Counted from the stretch's first letter, positions 10,700 to 23,890 are shown. The stretch is DNA of 64,000 bases from Ampelomyces quisqualis (GCA_018398575.1 JAGTXZ010000003.1:620001-684000); one strand, 5' to 3'. The notes: a model not told the origin generated them from the letters alone. Numbers and translations: made by a program.

Positions 10700-11870
10700 A
10701 TCCTTATTAGCCTTTTAGAAGCTTAGAGAGCCTAGTAAATTATTACTAAGCTCTCTATTCTCTACCTTTTCTTGCTATTCTTAAAAGATAATATTACTTA
10801 ACTCTAATAGGACCTTGCTTCTTACTAACGCTGTTGCAGCGCGCACTAGGTAACTTAATAGGTCTAAGCTCTTAACGCGCTTAAACGCAGGCTTCTTAGC
10901 AGAACTAGCTAAAGCTAGGCGCTTCTTAGGCTTAGGCTTAAGCTTAGGTTTAGCCTTAGGCTTAGCCTTAGCCTTAGCTTTAGCCTTACTCTTGCCCTTC
11001 TTCTTAGAAGAAGGTATAAAGCTAGGGCTCTCTTAGGGAGAGGTTTTATCTCTATCTCTACCTCTACTACTACTGCTACTCTTAGACCTAGGCTTAGACC
11101 TAGAAGAAGACTCTTTTCTTTTATATTAAGGTTAGAGTTAGACTGCGCGTTAGCCTTACTAAGAGAAAAGAAGTTAGCTTAGACGCTGTTAGAACGCTAG
11201 CGCAGTAACTATAAGAAATAGGAAAAATAACTTACTTAAGCCTACAGTAAGTTAAGAATGCTTTTTACTATAGTAAATAGGTAGTTAGTTACTTTAACCT
11301 GCAGAATCTAGATCTTATTACTCTTAGGCTAATAACAACTCTTATGCTTAACCTTTATGTGCAAGAAAAGCTCTACTAAGCTAGTCTACTAGCGTAGCGC
11401 TGTCTTTTACGCAGTAACTATAATAAAGTTAAAGTCCTTTTTAGTAGTAAAACGCTGCTACTACTAGTATATAGTATTTTAGCTTTTAACAAAATTAGTA
11501 GAGACTTTAGGGCAAGGCTTTCTCTTGCCCTAGCAGAGGCTATAGTGTAAGCTACTAACTATAAGGTTATAATAGGTGCTAGTAAGCCTTAGGCTCTTAG
11601 CGTAATATAAGTAAATTAAAATTGCTAACTTAATATTAAGAACGCTACTATAGCAGGCAACAGGCGTAGCCTAAGCGCTAGGTTAGCAACGTTGCAACAC
11701 TAGTGTTACACTACTTATAAGGACAGTAGAAGTAGAAAGTAGTATAGGTATAGTACTTATAGTAATTAATATAAGAGTAACAGAGTTGTAATAGTGTAAA
11801 GCTAAAAGATAGTATAGTAGTAATAGTAATATAATTATTACTAAAGAAGCAGAAAGGATTAGGCACATAA
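10700..11870 (-). pseudogene. antisense ORF in the Gy-B tail, basic C-terminus
   Basis: This region between pol and the 3' LTR reads best on the minus strand. The most convincing part is 10800-11120: a Ser/Arg-rich stretch (RSKPRSKSSSSSSRGRDR), then a Lys/Ala/Pro run of alternating KA and KP dipeptides (about 10905-11000), then a hydrophilic tail. Upstream, 11340-11420 reads SATLVDQLSRAFLAHKG. The frame changes between these blocks, so introns or indels are likely. The open stretch at 11868-11683, starting MCLILSASLV, is very hydrophobic; I cannot tell whether it is the true first exon. Function unknown. No clear CxxC cluster is visible, unlike the other families. Confidence 0.4.
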
Positions 11871-12042
11871 AGTTCTGCTATATTTTTACTATTACTATAG
11901 CTACTAGCTGCCTCTTAGATTTACCTAGAGTTTTAGCTTTAGTATAACAATAGCCTTTATAATAACAACGTTAGGCACGCGCTAATAAGACCTAACGTAA
12001 TATAAATTGCTAGGACAGCAATTCTAAAGAGAAAGAAATAAT

Positions 12043-12324
12043 TGTAAAGATGCTATAGCGTAGAGCTATTAGTTGCGTAGTAATGCGCCTGCGCTACTAT
12101 AACGCTACTCTAGCTGTTACACGCGTAAAACGCGCACAGCTGCCCTAGCATCTTAACAGTGCTACGCTAGCGTAGACTTAGTGCATTCTAGTTATAAGAA
12201 TATATGTCTAGTTATATCTACAAAAGAGTAGTTCTATACTAAAGCTGCAGAACAGAAATTAACTTACTTCTATCTATACTGCTATTGTTATCTTATAACT
12301 TTGCTGCTATACAAACCTCTAACA
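12043..12324 (+). repeat. Gy-B 3' LTR (282 bp)
   Basis: It starts TGTAAAGATGCTATAG and ends CCTCTAACA, followed by the AGAGT target duplicate. The preceding purine stretch AAAGAGAAAGAAATAAT serves as polypurine tract. An 18 bp piece of this LTR end occurs reversed at 55562-55579. Confidence 0.9.
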
Positions 12325-12329
12325 AGAGT

Positions 12330-15300
12330 ACTTCTACTATTACTCTATCTAACGCATTAGTTTCTAATTTTGTGTTGTACTTAGAATAGAAGTAAGATAG
12401 TATAGAAATAGTTAGAAGTAAGGCTTTAATCTAATTAAAAGCCTGTTAGTAGTCTATAGTCTATTTAAAAGAAGTAGTAGGACTCTAAACCTTTATAATT
12501 AGTTTAGCTACACAAGAGAAATCTTTGATAAATTGTTAATAGAAACTAGTAAAACTAAAAAATAACTTAATGCCTGTAACTATAGTAGGTTTAGACTAGT
12601 TTTAGAGAGCTTCTACTTTGTTAGAGTTAACTTTAGTACTCTTATATATTAAAACGTAACCTAGATATTTTGTGTAGGTTATATAGAATTTACTCTTCTA
12701 TATGTCTATTTATAGCCCTGCAGTGCATAGGCGCTCTAGAACCTTTTAGACGTATTCTTAATATAAGTTTATATCCTTAGAGTAATTTAGAATATTATAA
12801 AGGTAGGTAATATAGAAATTGTTAAGGTAATTAATTAGTGTATTGTTTATATAGCGCTAATTTATAACTAGCCTATTATATAAGCTAAAAGAAAGTACCT
12901 TATACTTATAAGCACTATAATATATTTAAAAGGTAGTATACTTTTTAGAGTTAGGATCTATACAAATTTTGTTAAAGGCGGCCCTAATATTAAACTTAGT
13001 AAAGATCTTAGCTTTAGAGAGGCGTAATAGTAGCTTATTAATACAAAGAATTAAGAAGACGTTCTTACGCGTAAGAGCGTTAATCTTCTAGTAGTCTATA
13101 CAGATATATATATCTCTATTAGGCTTACGTATACAAAGAATAGGTAAAGTAAAAGAACTTTAGCTAGCCTTAATAAAACTCTTCTAAAGGTGTTTCTAAA
13201 CATAGGCTTTAGTAGCTTTAAGCTTCTTCTAATTCTACTTGTACAAGAGACTAAACGCATTTAGTAATAGCTCTTTAAGAATAATCTTGTAATTGTACAA
13301 ATAATAAACAGGTAATTAATTAGCTACTAACTTACTAAATATGTCCTAGTACTAGAAGTAGTAGGCTAGTAAGCACTTATCTAACTAATATTAATTAGCT
13401 GCGTTATTCTTAGAAGCAAAGATTCTATTAATCTTATAGAGGCTTATTGTAAAGAACTTGTTCTAGGGCTTCTTTATAATAAAGTAGAATGTATTAGCAG
13501 AAATAAGAGCTATGCAAGTAGTTAGAAAGTATTTGAACTCTAAGTAGAAATGCTTAGTTAAGGTATAAGAAATCTCTAAGATTTTTCGTAAAGAGAGAAG
13601 CTTTAAGTATCTCTTAATACAATAGATAGAAGAAGAAGAATAGAAAGGACTATTTTAGATATAATAGTCTTCTTTCTCCTATAGAGCGTTGCGTTATTGT
13701 ACATTAAGGTAGATAGTAGCTATTACTATAGCTTAATGTAGAATAGTAAGTATAGGAAGTAAAGGATTATAGAAATAGAGGTACTTAGATAGCTAAATAA
13801 ACTGTAACCTATCTGTGTCTAAGTAAATCTTCAATTGTCTTAACTATTAAAGGATAAGTATACAATCCTAAGACCTAAGATTAAAGATAAAGAATAGATA
13901 GTTTAAAATCTTTTAGCTATTAATATTTAAGTGCAGTTAAATATATTAAGTAACTAAAGAAGTAATCTAATTCTTAAAGCTGCGTACCTAAATCTAGAAG
14001 AGAAGCTTCTAGATAGGTTGCTGTAAAGGTTTAGAAACAAATAAAATAATTTGTAAATTTAAAAATAAAAAACCTTAGAGACTAGTGTTAACTAGAGTAT
14101 TAAGGCGTAAGCTAATGCCTTAGTTATAAAGAAGCGTAGGTACAAGAAAATTAAAACTAGAAAATAAATAAGAAAGGTTAAGGTAGAATAGATTATAACA
14201 GCTTAGGCCTAGAAAGGAGGTTTCTTTTAGGCGCTTCTGTTTTCTATATAATACACCTTATAGTTAGGTTACTCTTAAGCATCTTTATACTTATCTACTT
14301 CTATAGCTTTAATCTAACGTACGCAAGGCTTTGTGCAATTACTAGAGTAGTGTTCTAGCTTACTATAATTGTAACAACTACTAGAAGTCTTCTATTAGTT
14401 AGGTTTAGAAGTCTTGCTAAAAAGACATACTATTGTTAATTAATAGGCTAGCGTAGCATTTGTTCAGGCGCTAGAGGTAGTTATCTAACTTAGCTCTAAA
14501 GCAGGTTGTAGAGCTAGCCTAATAGGCAACTTAGAGGCAGCTAGTAATATACTTTGGTATAGATTATTCTTCTACTTTATATTATAGGTAGTAAGGTATT
14601 TTACTATCTAATTAAACAAGTTTCTTTATTAGTGCCTAAATCCTAGGTAAAGAGGTTGTAATGCTAGCGTAATCTTTGTCTACAAGTAGTAAAACTACTC
14701 TAAAGAAGGTACTTATCTCTTAACTACAGAACTAAGAAACCTAGCTTTAAACAAGAGGAACGTTTTCTTCTTTATTATCTGTAATTAATTAAACGCTATA
14801 TAGCTTTTAGCTACCTTATTGCCTATAATAAAGTAGAACTTAAGTAGCTTAATTATTTGCTTAGCGTTCTAGAATTACTCTTAATAAGTATCTAATAGAT
14901 ATTAAGGCTTAAGATAGTCCTTAGCTAGTTCTATAGTGTAACTCTATACTAAGGCTATGCGTTGTCTTTTAGTCTAATAGTAATTTAAGTTAATTTTAAG
15001 TTAATTCTAGATAGATACCTACTATTAGTAGAAGGTAAGATCTTTTCTATTACTAAGATTATCTATATTAGGCGTCTTATTAGATTATTAAAGTTAGTAA
15101 GAGCTTTTATAGTAATATAAGTGTTTAGATATAGAGCTGTTAGATAAATAGTAGAGTGTAGAAGAGTTCTAAGAGGTTTTAGTAGTAGGTAAAAGCTTGT
15201 CTAGTCTTACTAAAGAAGTTAGTCCTTTCTTAAGGAAATTAATTTCTGCTAACACTTGTTTTTATTCTTGTTGTAATTAATTAACTTCTATTTGCATAGA

Positions 15301-15735
15301 GGTTGGATTTAGTGCAGCTCTAGGCTAAGGTCTCTCTTTAGATTTCTTAGTATCTAACTTTTTTGTTTTAGCACTCTGTTACTAGGTTGTAACAGTTAAT
15401 ATAGAGTTTTCTTAGAATTCTCTAGGTACTAGTGTAGCTTTTGGGGGAGTTATTAGCGTTGCCTCTAATACTTCTAGGTTGTTAATAGTCTCTAAGTCTC
15501 TATTCTAGCGCTAAACGCGACTTTTACTAAAGTAATCCTAACTGTTATTAATAGAAAGATCTAAACCTAAATACTTAGGCTACTAGAAGATCTAAGAGAT
15601 CTTAACTGTGTTTAATAGATTTAAGGTTACAAACAAATCTAATTTAGATATTGTTTGGTATATTTTAACATAATCTTTTTAAAAGTAAATTACAATATTA
15701 TCTAAATACTATTACTAGTAGGATAAAGTTTTTCT
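12330..15735 (-). pseudogene. gag-pol of Gy-A copy 3
   Basis: This is the minus-strand gag and the front half of pol. The leader and gag run from about 15735 to 14130, with a zinc knuckle at 14376-14335, CYNYSKLEHYSSNC, in which the second Cys became Tyr and the His is kept. Protease follows, then RT. RT shows ICIDY-KINALTRKN near 13080-13120, KIFTKFNIRAAFNKI near 12990 and the catalytic box TYLYNILNYS near 12810-12785, where AYLDDILIYS is expected. It then runs into RNase H (LETNALD) and stops at 12330, where Gy-B was inserted. The continuation is at 5410-5213. Integrase is missing. Confidence 0.85.
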
Positions 15736-15764
15736 TGTAATATAATAATGTAGGTAGGTATAGC
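15736..15764 (-). repeat. Gy-A copy 3 5' LTR, piece 1
   Basis: These are the inner 29 bases of the 5' LTR (TGTAATATAATAATGTAGG on the plus strand). They end at ATAGC, the target duplicated by Gy-C. Piece 2 resumes after Gy-C at 24167-24325 and piece 3 after Gy-D at 52607-52732. Confidence 0.85.
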
Positions 15765-16040
15765 TATAAGAGAGCTAACTCTAAGAGTAGTTGCCAAAGT
15801 ATAAAGGTTGTAAATTTGATACCTATAGCTAATACTAGGTACTAGAGATTTTATAGTAGCTATCCAGACCCTGTAGGTTCTAGTCTAGAGCAGTATTAGA
15901 GTTCTAGTCTAGAGTAGTATTTGGTTCTAGGCTTTAGACCTTCTACAGTGCTCTAGCGCAGAAGGTACTAGGTCCTTCTATTCTAGGACCTAAAGTTTTT
16001 TTACGTAACTAAGAGATTTTTTAGGCAGTAGCCTGTTATA
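15765..16040 (-). repeat. Gy-C 3' LTR (276 bp)
   Basis: On the plus strand it runs TATAAGAGAGC to CTGTTATA; both ends are mutated forms of TG and CA. An internal near-direct repeat of GTTCTAGTCTAGAGCAGTAT occurs twice in tandem (about 15878-15925). It aligns end to end with 23891-24166. Confidence 0.9.
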
Positions 16041-16199
16041 ATATCCTTTTACTCTAGCGCTAGCGTAAGCAGAGCGCGCGTTACACTAAAATAAAAACAA
16101 CCTTACTTAGAATAATAGTTCTATATCCTTAACTCTCTTTTTAGATAGCACTATATACTATTTTAAGCTGTATATTCTGCACTGTAACTTGCGCCTTAC

Positions 16200-16584
16200 C
16201 TCTTGCAGTGCATTAGCGCATTCTCTGCTTTGCCTTGTTATCTTTAGTAATACTAATCTTCTTATACGCCTCTTCTAGGAAGCGCACTTACGCTAAGAGT
16301 TTTACTATAGTAAGTTTAACCTATTATGCAGTGTCTAACCTTATTACTTATAGTAATAAAAGCTCTCTAATATTGTTGTTAAGAGCGCGCTTAACCTACT
16401 ATACTGTCTAGCCTATATAATTTTCTAGCTTAAGAGTAAAGAGTATAAGTGCGTAATTACTTTTATAAAGTTAACTTATACTAGCTGTAAGGTTAAGCAC
16501 ATTGCTTGTAGGCCTGTAAGTTATTCTAGTGTTTCTAGTTTACCTGTTCTTATTCTTATTTTTATTTAGGTGCTAGACGTCCTT
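16200..16584 (+). pseudogene. antisense ORF of Gy-C, first part (before FB2)
   Basis: This frame is antisense to Gy-C pol and lies just inside the 3' LTR. It includes SFYYSKFNLLCSVQPYYL and, at about 16441-16530, a stretch with three Cys (KCVITF, TSCKVKH, IACRPV). The Cys-x(n)-Cys followed by RPV resembles the CxVP motif in the antisense ORF of Gy-A. FB2 interrupts it at 16585. I do not recognise a named domain, and the start codon is unclear. Confidence 0.45.
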
Positions 16585-17420
16585 TGTTAGGAAAATTTAA
16601 GATTAATCTAGTTGGCCTAATTGCTACAACCTGCGGCGGCCTAACAGCAATACTATCTACTAGACAATTTGCCAAAGTCGCCCTACTTACTTCTAGTTGC
16701 TAGCAAGTCGCTAGCAAGTTGCTAGCAACCTAACAGTGTTACTAGAGTTGCTAGATCTAACAGAGTTGCCAATGTTACCAATTTTACGTATAGCTGTATT
16801 TTCAGAATTACGTAAGTAACCTAAAAATACAAAATATAGAGCAGAACTCCCTCTGTAAAATGCACTATTCAGATTTCTTTTAGCTACTCTAGTTATTTAG
16901 ATATAGCGCGTTGAAGTTATAAACTTTTTTAAAAAAACTTTAAAGTACGTTCAACACAATAGATCTTAACGCCTACACTATAATATATTAAAATAATATA
17001 GTCCTAGAGTAAAATCTACACTTTAGTTACTATTTCTTTAAAAAAATATATAATATATTATCTAGTTAAAGTGCTAGAGCTTTAGCAAAAACAAGCCTTG
17101 GCAAAGAACATTAAAAAGTTACAAACTTCACTGCTGTGCATCTCAGCAACTAGAGCAGCTATAAAAATTCTAAATAGTGCGTTTGAAAGAGGGAATTAAG
17201 CTCTATATTTTAGGTTTTTAGAATAATTACGTAATCGCGCGGGTGGGGCAGGTGGGTCCAGTGGATTAGGTGGATCAATTTGGGCGTTTTTGTCTAATTA
17301 GGCAGCCAGAACAAATAGGGGTAGCTAGGCACCGTAGACTACGGTCGAAAACTGTCTGGTCGACCGTTCCAACAATGTTGCTAATGTCGCGGATGTTGCT
17401 AACGTTGTGTTTTCCTAACG
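16585..17420 (-). mobile_element. FB2, foldback MITE (836 bp), reversed
   Basis: This copy has the same length as FB1 in opposite orientation. The terminal repeat is TGTTAGGAAAA on the left (first base C to T) and TTTTCCTAACG on the right. The dinucleotide TT stands on both sides. Near the left end, TTGCTAGCAAG-type words repeat in tandem. A stop-free stretch (17270-17545) runs across the right boundary and is a chance fusion of MITE and Gy-C sequence. Confidence 0.85.
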
Positions 17421-18000
17421 TTAAGATTGCAGTTATTTTGCTTTGCAACGCGCTAGCTATTAACTCTAAGCTTAAGAAGTTATTAACTAGGCATTCTATA
17501 GCTAGTCTACGCTCTAGTTTTGTTAAGAAGTTGCAAGCTGCCTAGGCAAAGTTATGTAGTAATAACAAGTCTAGCTACTAGAAGCCTACGCGTAAAGTTA
17601 CAGAACTTAATACGCTAGTTAACATCTGCAACCTTCTCTAGCAGGTTATTACTAAGTAGGATTATTTTAAGGAGCGCGTTATAACTCTTATAGATGCTGT
17701 TCTCTAAGTTAAGAAAAACGTAAGTTTCTACTCCTCTACTCTTTGCATTGCATACTAGTAACATCTCTCTTTTCTAGACTTATAAGGCTATATACTAGAT
17801 TGCTAACCTAGGCTTCTAGATTAGCTAGGGCAACGTTCTTCTCTAAGATAGCAATCTAGTTGTCTAGCACCTTAATGCAATTAGCTTCTAAGTTTTTAGC
17901 GCCTTAGCTTACCTTCCTAAGAATCTTAAGGTTACTTCTAGTAGTATACTTACGCTTAAGCGTAAGGCTATAGTCTAAGTTAATACTAATTATAAGAGTA
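17421..18000 (+). pseudogene. antisense ORF of Gy-C, second part (after FB2)
   Basis: The plus-strand frame reads from the FB2 edge: IAVILLCNALAINSKLKKLL, then basic and Gln-rich segments such as KVTELNTLVNICNLL and DYFKERVITLIDAVL. Only TAG/TAA stops interrupt it, as expected for a mutated real gene. It is antisense to Gy-C pol. Function unknown. The stretch 18000-18800 continues the Gy-C tail without a frame I can support on either strand. Confidence 0.45.
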
Positions 18001-18819
18001 GCTGCCTTAGTTTATAGTATCTTCTAGCGTAGCGTATCTTTATTATTATAGTAGGTAGTATTTTTGTAGTAATAGAACATTTTACTGTAGTAACTGTTTT
18101 ACATTTTCTTGTTATAACTAACTCTTTTCTGTATACTACTACATTTCTGCTAGTTGCTAGAACACCTAAGTCTATTCCTACAATTTCTTCTAGGGTTTTT
18201 TTATTATTGTGCTTCTTTTCCTGTTTTGTTCTGTCTAGTTCTTCTCTATCTAGCTTAGTCTAGCTCTTAAATTCCAGCGTCTTTTAGCTAACTCTTCTAT
18301 CTTACTCTATATCTAAGCTAGAGTTATAGTCTAACTTCTAGTAGAATAGCTGCAGTAGTAGCTAACTTACTGCTTTTTCTTCTAGTAATTTGCTTTATTA
18401 TAGGTTGCCTCTCTATGCATTGCCTATTTCTAAAGGCTTCTAGTACTATTCTTCTTTAAGTTAAGCCTAGGACTATAGCAGTAACTATTATTTACCTAGT
18501 TCTTTTACTTACCTTTGCTTAACCTCTTCTAAGAAATATTCTAATAATAGATTTCTGTTCTAGTCTAGACTCTACTCTTAGAGTCCTAGCACAGGTCTAT
18601 TTAAGGAAGTTATATTAGTGCTCTAAGTCTTCTAACGTCTACAGTCTAGGCTTAGGTTAGAATCTAAATATTTATAGAACATTTTCCTAGTCTCTTGTGT
18701 AGCTTACGCTTAACTCTTCTTTCTCTTCTCTCTTCTTTGTCTACTCCTATAGGCAGTTTAGGCTGTCTGTTAGAGCCTTTCTTCTAAAGGCTCCTTAAGT
18801 ATACTACTATTATTCTTGT

Positions 18820-21800
18820 TTTCTGCTTGCGTTCTGTCTAGCTATTGCTGCAGGGCTACAGTGTCCTCTACGTTCTTCTTAAGTTTCTATATAGGTTCTG
18901 CATAACTAGCCTATTTAACTAGGTACTAAATTTGCGTTCTATAGCCTTGTCTCCTTTAGCAGTCTACTATAATTTCTTTAATCTAGTACTCCTTGCTGTT
19001 AGCGTTACTGCAGTTAATTACTACATCTAGTTGCTAGTTATTAGACTTTTAATGCAAGAGTAGATTCTTGCTGTTAGGTTTTAGGCAGTCTACGTAGAAC
19101 CTTAGGTAGACTCTAAAAGAGGTGCTAAGTTCTACTACGTGTAGGGAAATAACTCTTGTAACAGTATATTTCCTATTCTTCTAATTTAACTTCTTTAAGA
19201 GCTACTTATTAGATATAGAAGCTCTGTATCGCAACTAGACCTTGTTAACTATTCTATACTCTAGGGATTTCTGTTAATAGTAGTTAGCTTGTTGTTCGTA
19301 CTTCTGCTATACTTCTACTATCCTTGCTTACACGTAGTTAACAGTATTTTTAAACTTTTCTACTAGAGTTTTTGCTGCAGCTATTTTATCTTTCTTAGCT
19401 TTTTATTAACTATAAAGGTTCTAAGTGCTGTTTGCTTAAATTAGATCTGTATTATAGCTATACTATAGGAAGAATAGGCTAACGCTAGTAGAAGCTAAGT
19501 TCTTACTTGCAATAGCTATTTAGGCTACTAGGCACAAATAGGCCTAGTTAGTCTAGTTCTAGTTTACAAAGGCCTGCAGGTAAGCTTCTACTATACTATT
19601 TATTCTTTCTGTAGCCCTGTTACTTTATAGGTAGTAAGCAGTAGATATCTATCTCTAAATTTCTAAGTCTCTACACAGCGTCTCTTAGAATTAGCTAGTA
19701 AATTGTAACTCTTTGTCTAAAACAATAGTATTAGAGAGCTAGTAGTACGCTACAACCTTTTTAAGAAATGCTGTTACTACAGTCTGTACTTTAAGGTTAG
19801 AGAGTAGTACTAGGACTAAGTCCTTACTAAGCCTGTCTGTTACAACTATTAAGTAGCGCATACTCTAGCTTAGTAAGAGTCTAATAATAAAGTCTATAGA
19901 CAATTTCTTCTAGATCTAGTGTAGGAGCAGAAGTAGTTAGAGTAGTCTCTGTTTTAGTTCTCTTTAAGGTTTAGTTTAGCTGCATATTATACAGTTTTGT
20001 ATATACTATCTAATGCTTAATAACATGCTAGGCTAGAAGTAGTTCTAGGCAAGTATAGCGTAGGTGTTTTCTCTCTCTAGATACCTAGTAAGCAGAGAGT
20101 TATAGCAGTTACTAATAATCTTAGTCTATAGTACTTTGTTATAGAGTACCTATTTCTGCTCCTAATAGAGTAGCTAATTACTATTATCTAAGGTGCACTC
20201 TACAAGAGATACTTTAAGGCTAAGATTAGAGAGAAATTTTTTTTGTTCTAGTTAGATAGCTTCTTGTGCTTTTGTGTATGCTTTGTTGTTAAGAACTGCT
20301 AGGTCCTATATCTGTTTTATTTTATTATATTAAGCTAGGCCTTTCCTTAACAGATTGTAGAGCTACTTCTGTTTCTTCTAACCTAGAGGATGTTCTTTCT
20401 TTTCTCTAGGAACGTCTATCCTGCTATTATCTTTGTCTGTAAGCACATTTTTAGAGTTTTTCTTTAGCTAGTCTTGCCTAAAGTGTCTATTGCTCTGCGC
20501 CCTTTGCAGGTTTTAGACGCTTAAGAATTAGGTACTCTTCTTGTTAGTTACTCTGTTAGGTTTACAGGCAGAGACTAAGAGTTAGAACGTTTGTAATTAT
20601 AATTGTTTGTTAGCTCTACTTTGCAAGAGATTCTATTCCTTTCTTAACAAGGCATTAGCCCTGCTATTTACGTTACTAGGTTAGTATTAAAAGGTTATAT
20701 TAAAGAGGCTAAGGAACTCTGCCTATTGTATATGCTATTCTATTAATAGACGCGTTGTTATAAAGTATTCTAAGTTTTTGTAATTTGTTAACAAAGTAAA
20801 GTGTTCTACGCGTTAGAGCTTAGTCTTCTATTGCTTAAGACACTTAGTTACTACTAACAGTTCTTTATTATATATAGTATAGTTAACTTTAGCTGCGTTG
20901 TTTTTAGAGAAATAGTAGGCTACTGCCTAGAGCAGCCTGTCTTTTCTGTACTAAGATAAGACTCTGCCTATTAACTATCCTAAGGCGTTACATTTAATTA
21001 TAGTCTTAAGGTCTGCATTAAAGTTTACTAACAATAGTTTAGCAATAAAGGCCTTCTTAAGTTTCTAGAACGCAGCTTATTGTTCTGTCTTCTATTTAAA
21101 GTTTATATTCTTTCTAGTAAGCTAGGTAAGTAGTGCAGCTAGTTCTAAGAAGTTCTTAATAAACTAGTAGTAAAAGTTAGCAAATCTAATAAAGCTACGT
21201 ACTCTCTTTACAGTTTTTAAAGGTTCCTAAGACTTAATAGCCTTAACCTTTTCTAGGTCTATACTTATCTCTTTCCTAGCTTTAATAATAAACCTAAGGT
21301 ATTTTGTTCTTTTTACTCTAAACTTACTCTTTCTTATATTAAGATGCAGTCCTGCAGCGCTAAGCTTTAGTACTACTTGTTTTACCTTCTCCTTATAGTT
21401 TAACTTAGAACTACTAGTGTAAATAAGTATATTGTTAATATACACAGAGCAAAAGTTATTAAGGTATTTGCAAAGAGTCTAGTTAATATAATGCTAGAAG
21501 GTACTTAAGGTGTTTGCAAGTCTAAAGGGTGTTACTAGCTACTTATATAGGCTAAAGCGCGTCTAGAAGGCTATTTTCTACTTATTGCCTTCTGCAATTC
21601 TAAGTTTGTAGAACGCTTAGATAATATTAACTTTTGTAAACTACTTAGCTTCTAATATCTAGGCTAGTGTTTCCTGTATAAGAGGCAAGAGGTACTAGTC
21701 TTTCCTTGTTATAGCGTTTAGAGCGTAGTAGTCTACGCAGAACTAGAGGCCTTTGCCTAGTTTTTTTGCAAACAGAATAGGTGCTAAAGCGCTAGAACAG

Positions 21801-22560
21801 CTTACCTAAATAAAGCCTCTATCTAAGTATAACATAAGTTCTTTGCGCAGCACTAAAAGTTCTTCTTAGGACATGCTATAGAGTAGTCTCTAGGAGACTT
21901 CTACTAGTTTCCTATCCTTCTCTATTAGTTCTATTAAATAGTTAATAGATAGTCTTCTCTAAGGAGGCAAGAGGTTAGCTTCTGTCTGTAAAAAGACTTT
22001 GTATTTGTCTTTTAAGTATTCTAAGAGTACTTCCCTAGAGTCTACAGCAACTTTTGTTATTAAGGCTTTTTAGATATCTACTAGAGATGCTGCGTACAAG
22101 TAGATAAACTTATCCTTCTATGCTCTATTAACCTAGGCAAAGTATGCTACTGCTGTAATGTTTTGCAAAGAAAAAAGCTTCCTACCATTTTAGCTCCTAA
22201 CTCTTGTCTCTATAGAGTAGATATATACTAATTTCTTTGCTAGAGCTATAGTAACATTATACTAATCTATCTAGGGGCAGCCTAATATAAGGTTGTACTT
22301 ATTATCCTCTTCTAATTTATAGGCCTAAATTGTTTTCTTATAGCTATCTATGTTAATCCTTATTTCAACTGCTATACTTATCTAGGTCTAGGTGCCTATA
22401 ATACCTATAATCTTTTTTAGAGTTACTTTTATACGCTTTAACTTGTTCTTTTAGACAAATTTTACTAAAGCAATAGTATAAGTAAGGCAACCTATATTAA
22501 TTAATGTAGATATAATTACTAATTTATTAACAATTATATGTATAATAATAGGTTTCCTGT
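18820..22560 (-). pseudogene. Gy-C pol: protease, RT, RNase H, integrase, chromodomain
   Basis: The minus strand carries a chromovirus polyprotein. In coding order: protease region (22560-22200); RT with FCVDYYALN (about 21755-21730), VTPFRLANTLSTFQ (about 21530) and the catalytic box YINNILIY (about 21440-21418), where YVDDILIY is expected; RNase H with YNKELLVV (about 20890); integrase core with IDFIIRLL (about 19895), VVTDRLSKDL and ATERINSIVEAYL (about 19620-19580); and a chromodomain at 18993-18830 (KEYQIKEIIVDC, QYLVK-ASYAEP). The stop-free stretch 21445-21227 is RT just after the catalytic box. Both catalytic Asp are now Asn. Confidence 0.88.
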
Positions 22561-22599
22561 CTAGCTATCTTGTTTAGAATTGTTAAAATTTCTTTTTCT

Positions 22600-23880
22600 T
22601 TTCTAGTGTTTAATTATTGCACTTCTATCTGCATCTTTAGACATAAGTTACTCGTTTTCTAAGCTTATACTTTTAGAAGTGCTTTCTACTTTATTGTCTA
22701 GTGCTTTAGCTAAAGCAATCTTAACTAGCTTTATAAGTAGAGATAAGTTACACTTACTAGCGTAATATTTAGACTTACTACAGCGTAGGCATAAATTGTT
22801 CTGCCTTCTGTAAGACCTCTTCTCCTTTATAGCCTACTTTGCCTTTTTCTTGTTATAGAAGGTTTTGTTAGGCCTTTCTAAGTAACCTTTTGTAAGCTTC
22901 TAGTCTATAGGTTCTCTAGCGTAGCTTTTCCTCTTTAAGTAGTTACTACTAAGTTTAGCCTAGAACTAATTTTCTTTAATAATTACTACCTAGTCTATTA
23001 AGTTGTAGATGCTCTACTCTACTTAGGTATTTACTAAGATTATCTAGTCCTGCAGATTCTGCTGTATAGTACACAAGTATCTTGTTTTTAGGTTTGCTTT
23101 GTTATCTTCTTCGCCTGCGTTATAGACTAGCCTTATAAATTTAGAGTTAAAGTTCTGTAAGGAAGTTTTGTTTTGTTAGATTGTTTAGAGCTTCCTTTAA
23201 GCCCTTTCTGTGTGTAGTTTGTCTCTAAATTAGTTGTTAAGGAACTTTTATAGTTTAGGAGCAGGCCCTAATAGGTTTTAAGTTATCTAAGACAGAGCTA
23301 CATTTGTAGCTATTTTCTTAAGGCAGTTAAAGATATACCTTGCCTAAGACTCTAAACTTGCACTATTATACTCTAATTTGTACTTTATCTAGGTCTAGAA
23401 TATGCTATATACTTTCTCTAGTCTCTGCTAAAAGCTTCTAGGTCTAGGACTTTATAAGTTTTTTAGATAGGTAGGTTTTTAGTAGGGGTTTCTAAGTAGC
23501 TAGAAGAGGCAGAAAAGAAAGACTAAGTTGTAAGTCTTGTAACTTGTTCTTGTAGTAATCTTATAAGCTCTGCTAGGTTAGACCTAGGTTCTGCTAGAGC
23601 CTTTCCTTTGTCTGTCTAGAATAGCCCTATGTTGCTTAGTTCCTGCTATGCTAACGCGCCCTCTAGTCTGTTTAACAATAATTGTTTCTTAATCTGCTGT
23701 TCCTCTAGGTCTAGATACGCGTAGTTAATTATTTAATTAAACTTTGTTTTAATTACTAACCTAGAGACGCCTGCGCGCCTTATTTAGATAGTTTCTACTA
23801 TTATTTCTTAAACTGTTATTAGTACAGTTACTTGTTCTATTATAGAGGTCTCTAAGAGCTCTTTAGCCTAGTTAGGTAAT
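22600..23880 (-). pseudogene. Gy-C gag
   Basis: This is a degraded Gag on the minus strand between the 5' LTR and protease. The nucleocapsid zinc knuckle at about 22795-22748 reads NNLCLRCSKSKYYASKC, spacing CxxC-x4-(H)-x4-C with His replaced by Tyr. The rest is Leu/Gln/Arg-rich helical Gag sequence with TAG/TAA stops. The start codon cannot be fixed. Confidence 0.75.
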
Positions 23881-23890
23881 TAAATTCAAT

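Larger units (their letters stand above)
5416..12324 (+). mobile_element. Gy-B, complete gypsy chromovirus (6.9 kb)
   Basis: This is a structurally complete LTR retrotransposon flanked by a 5 bp target duplication, AGAGT (5411-5415 and 12325-12329). Order: LTR, gag, protease region, RT, RNase H, integrase, chromodomain, antisense ORF, purine tract, LTR. The RT-before-integrase order makes it Ty3/gypsy. It interrupted the RNase H of a minus-strand Gy-A. Dense TAG/TAA codons show it is inactive. Confidence 0.93.

Noticed and set aside
17270..17545. 91-codon open frame as a gene
   Set aside because: It crosses the right end of FB2 into Gy-C sequence. The upstream half is non-coding MITE sequence, so the Met is not a real start.
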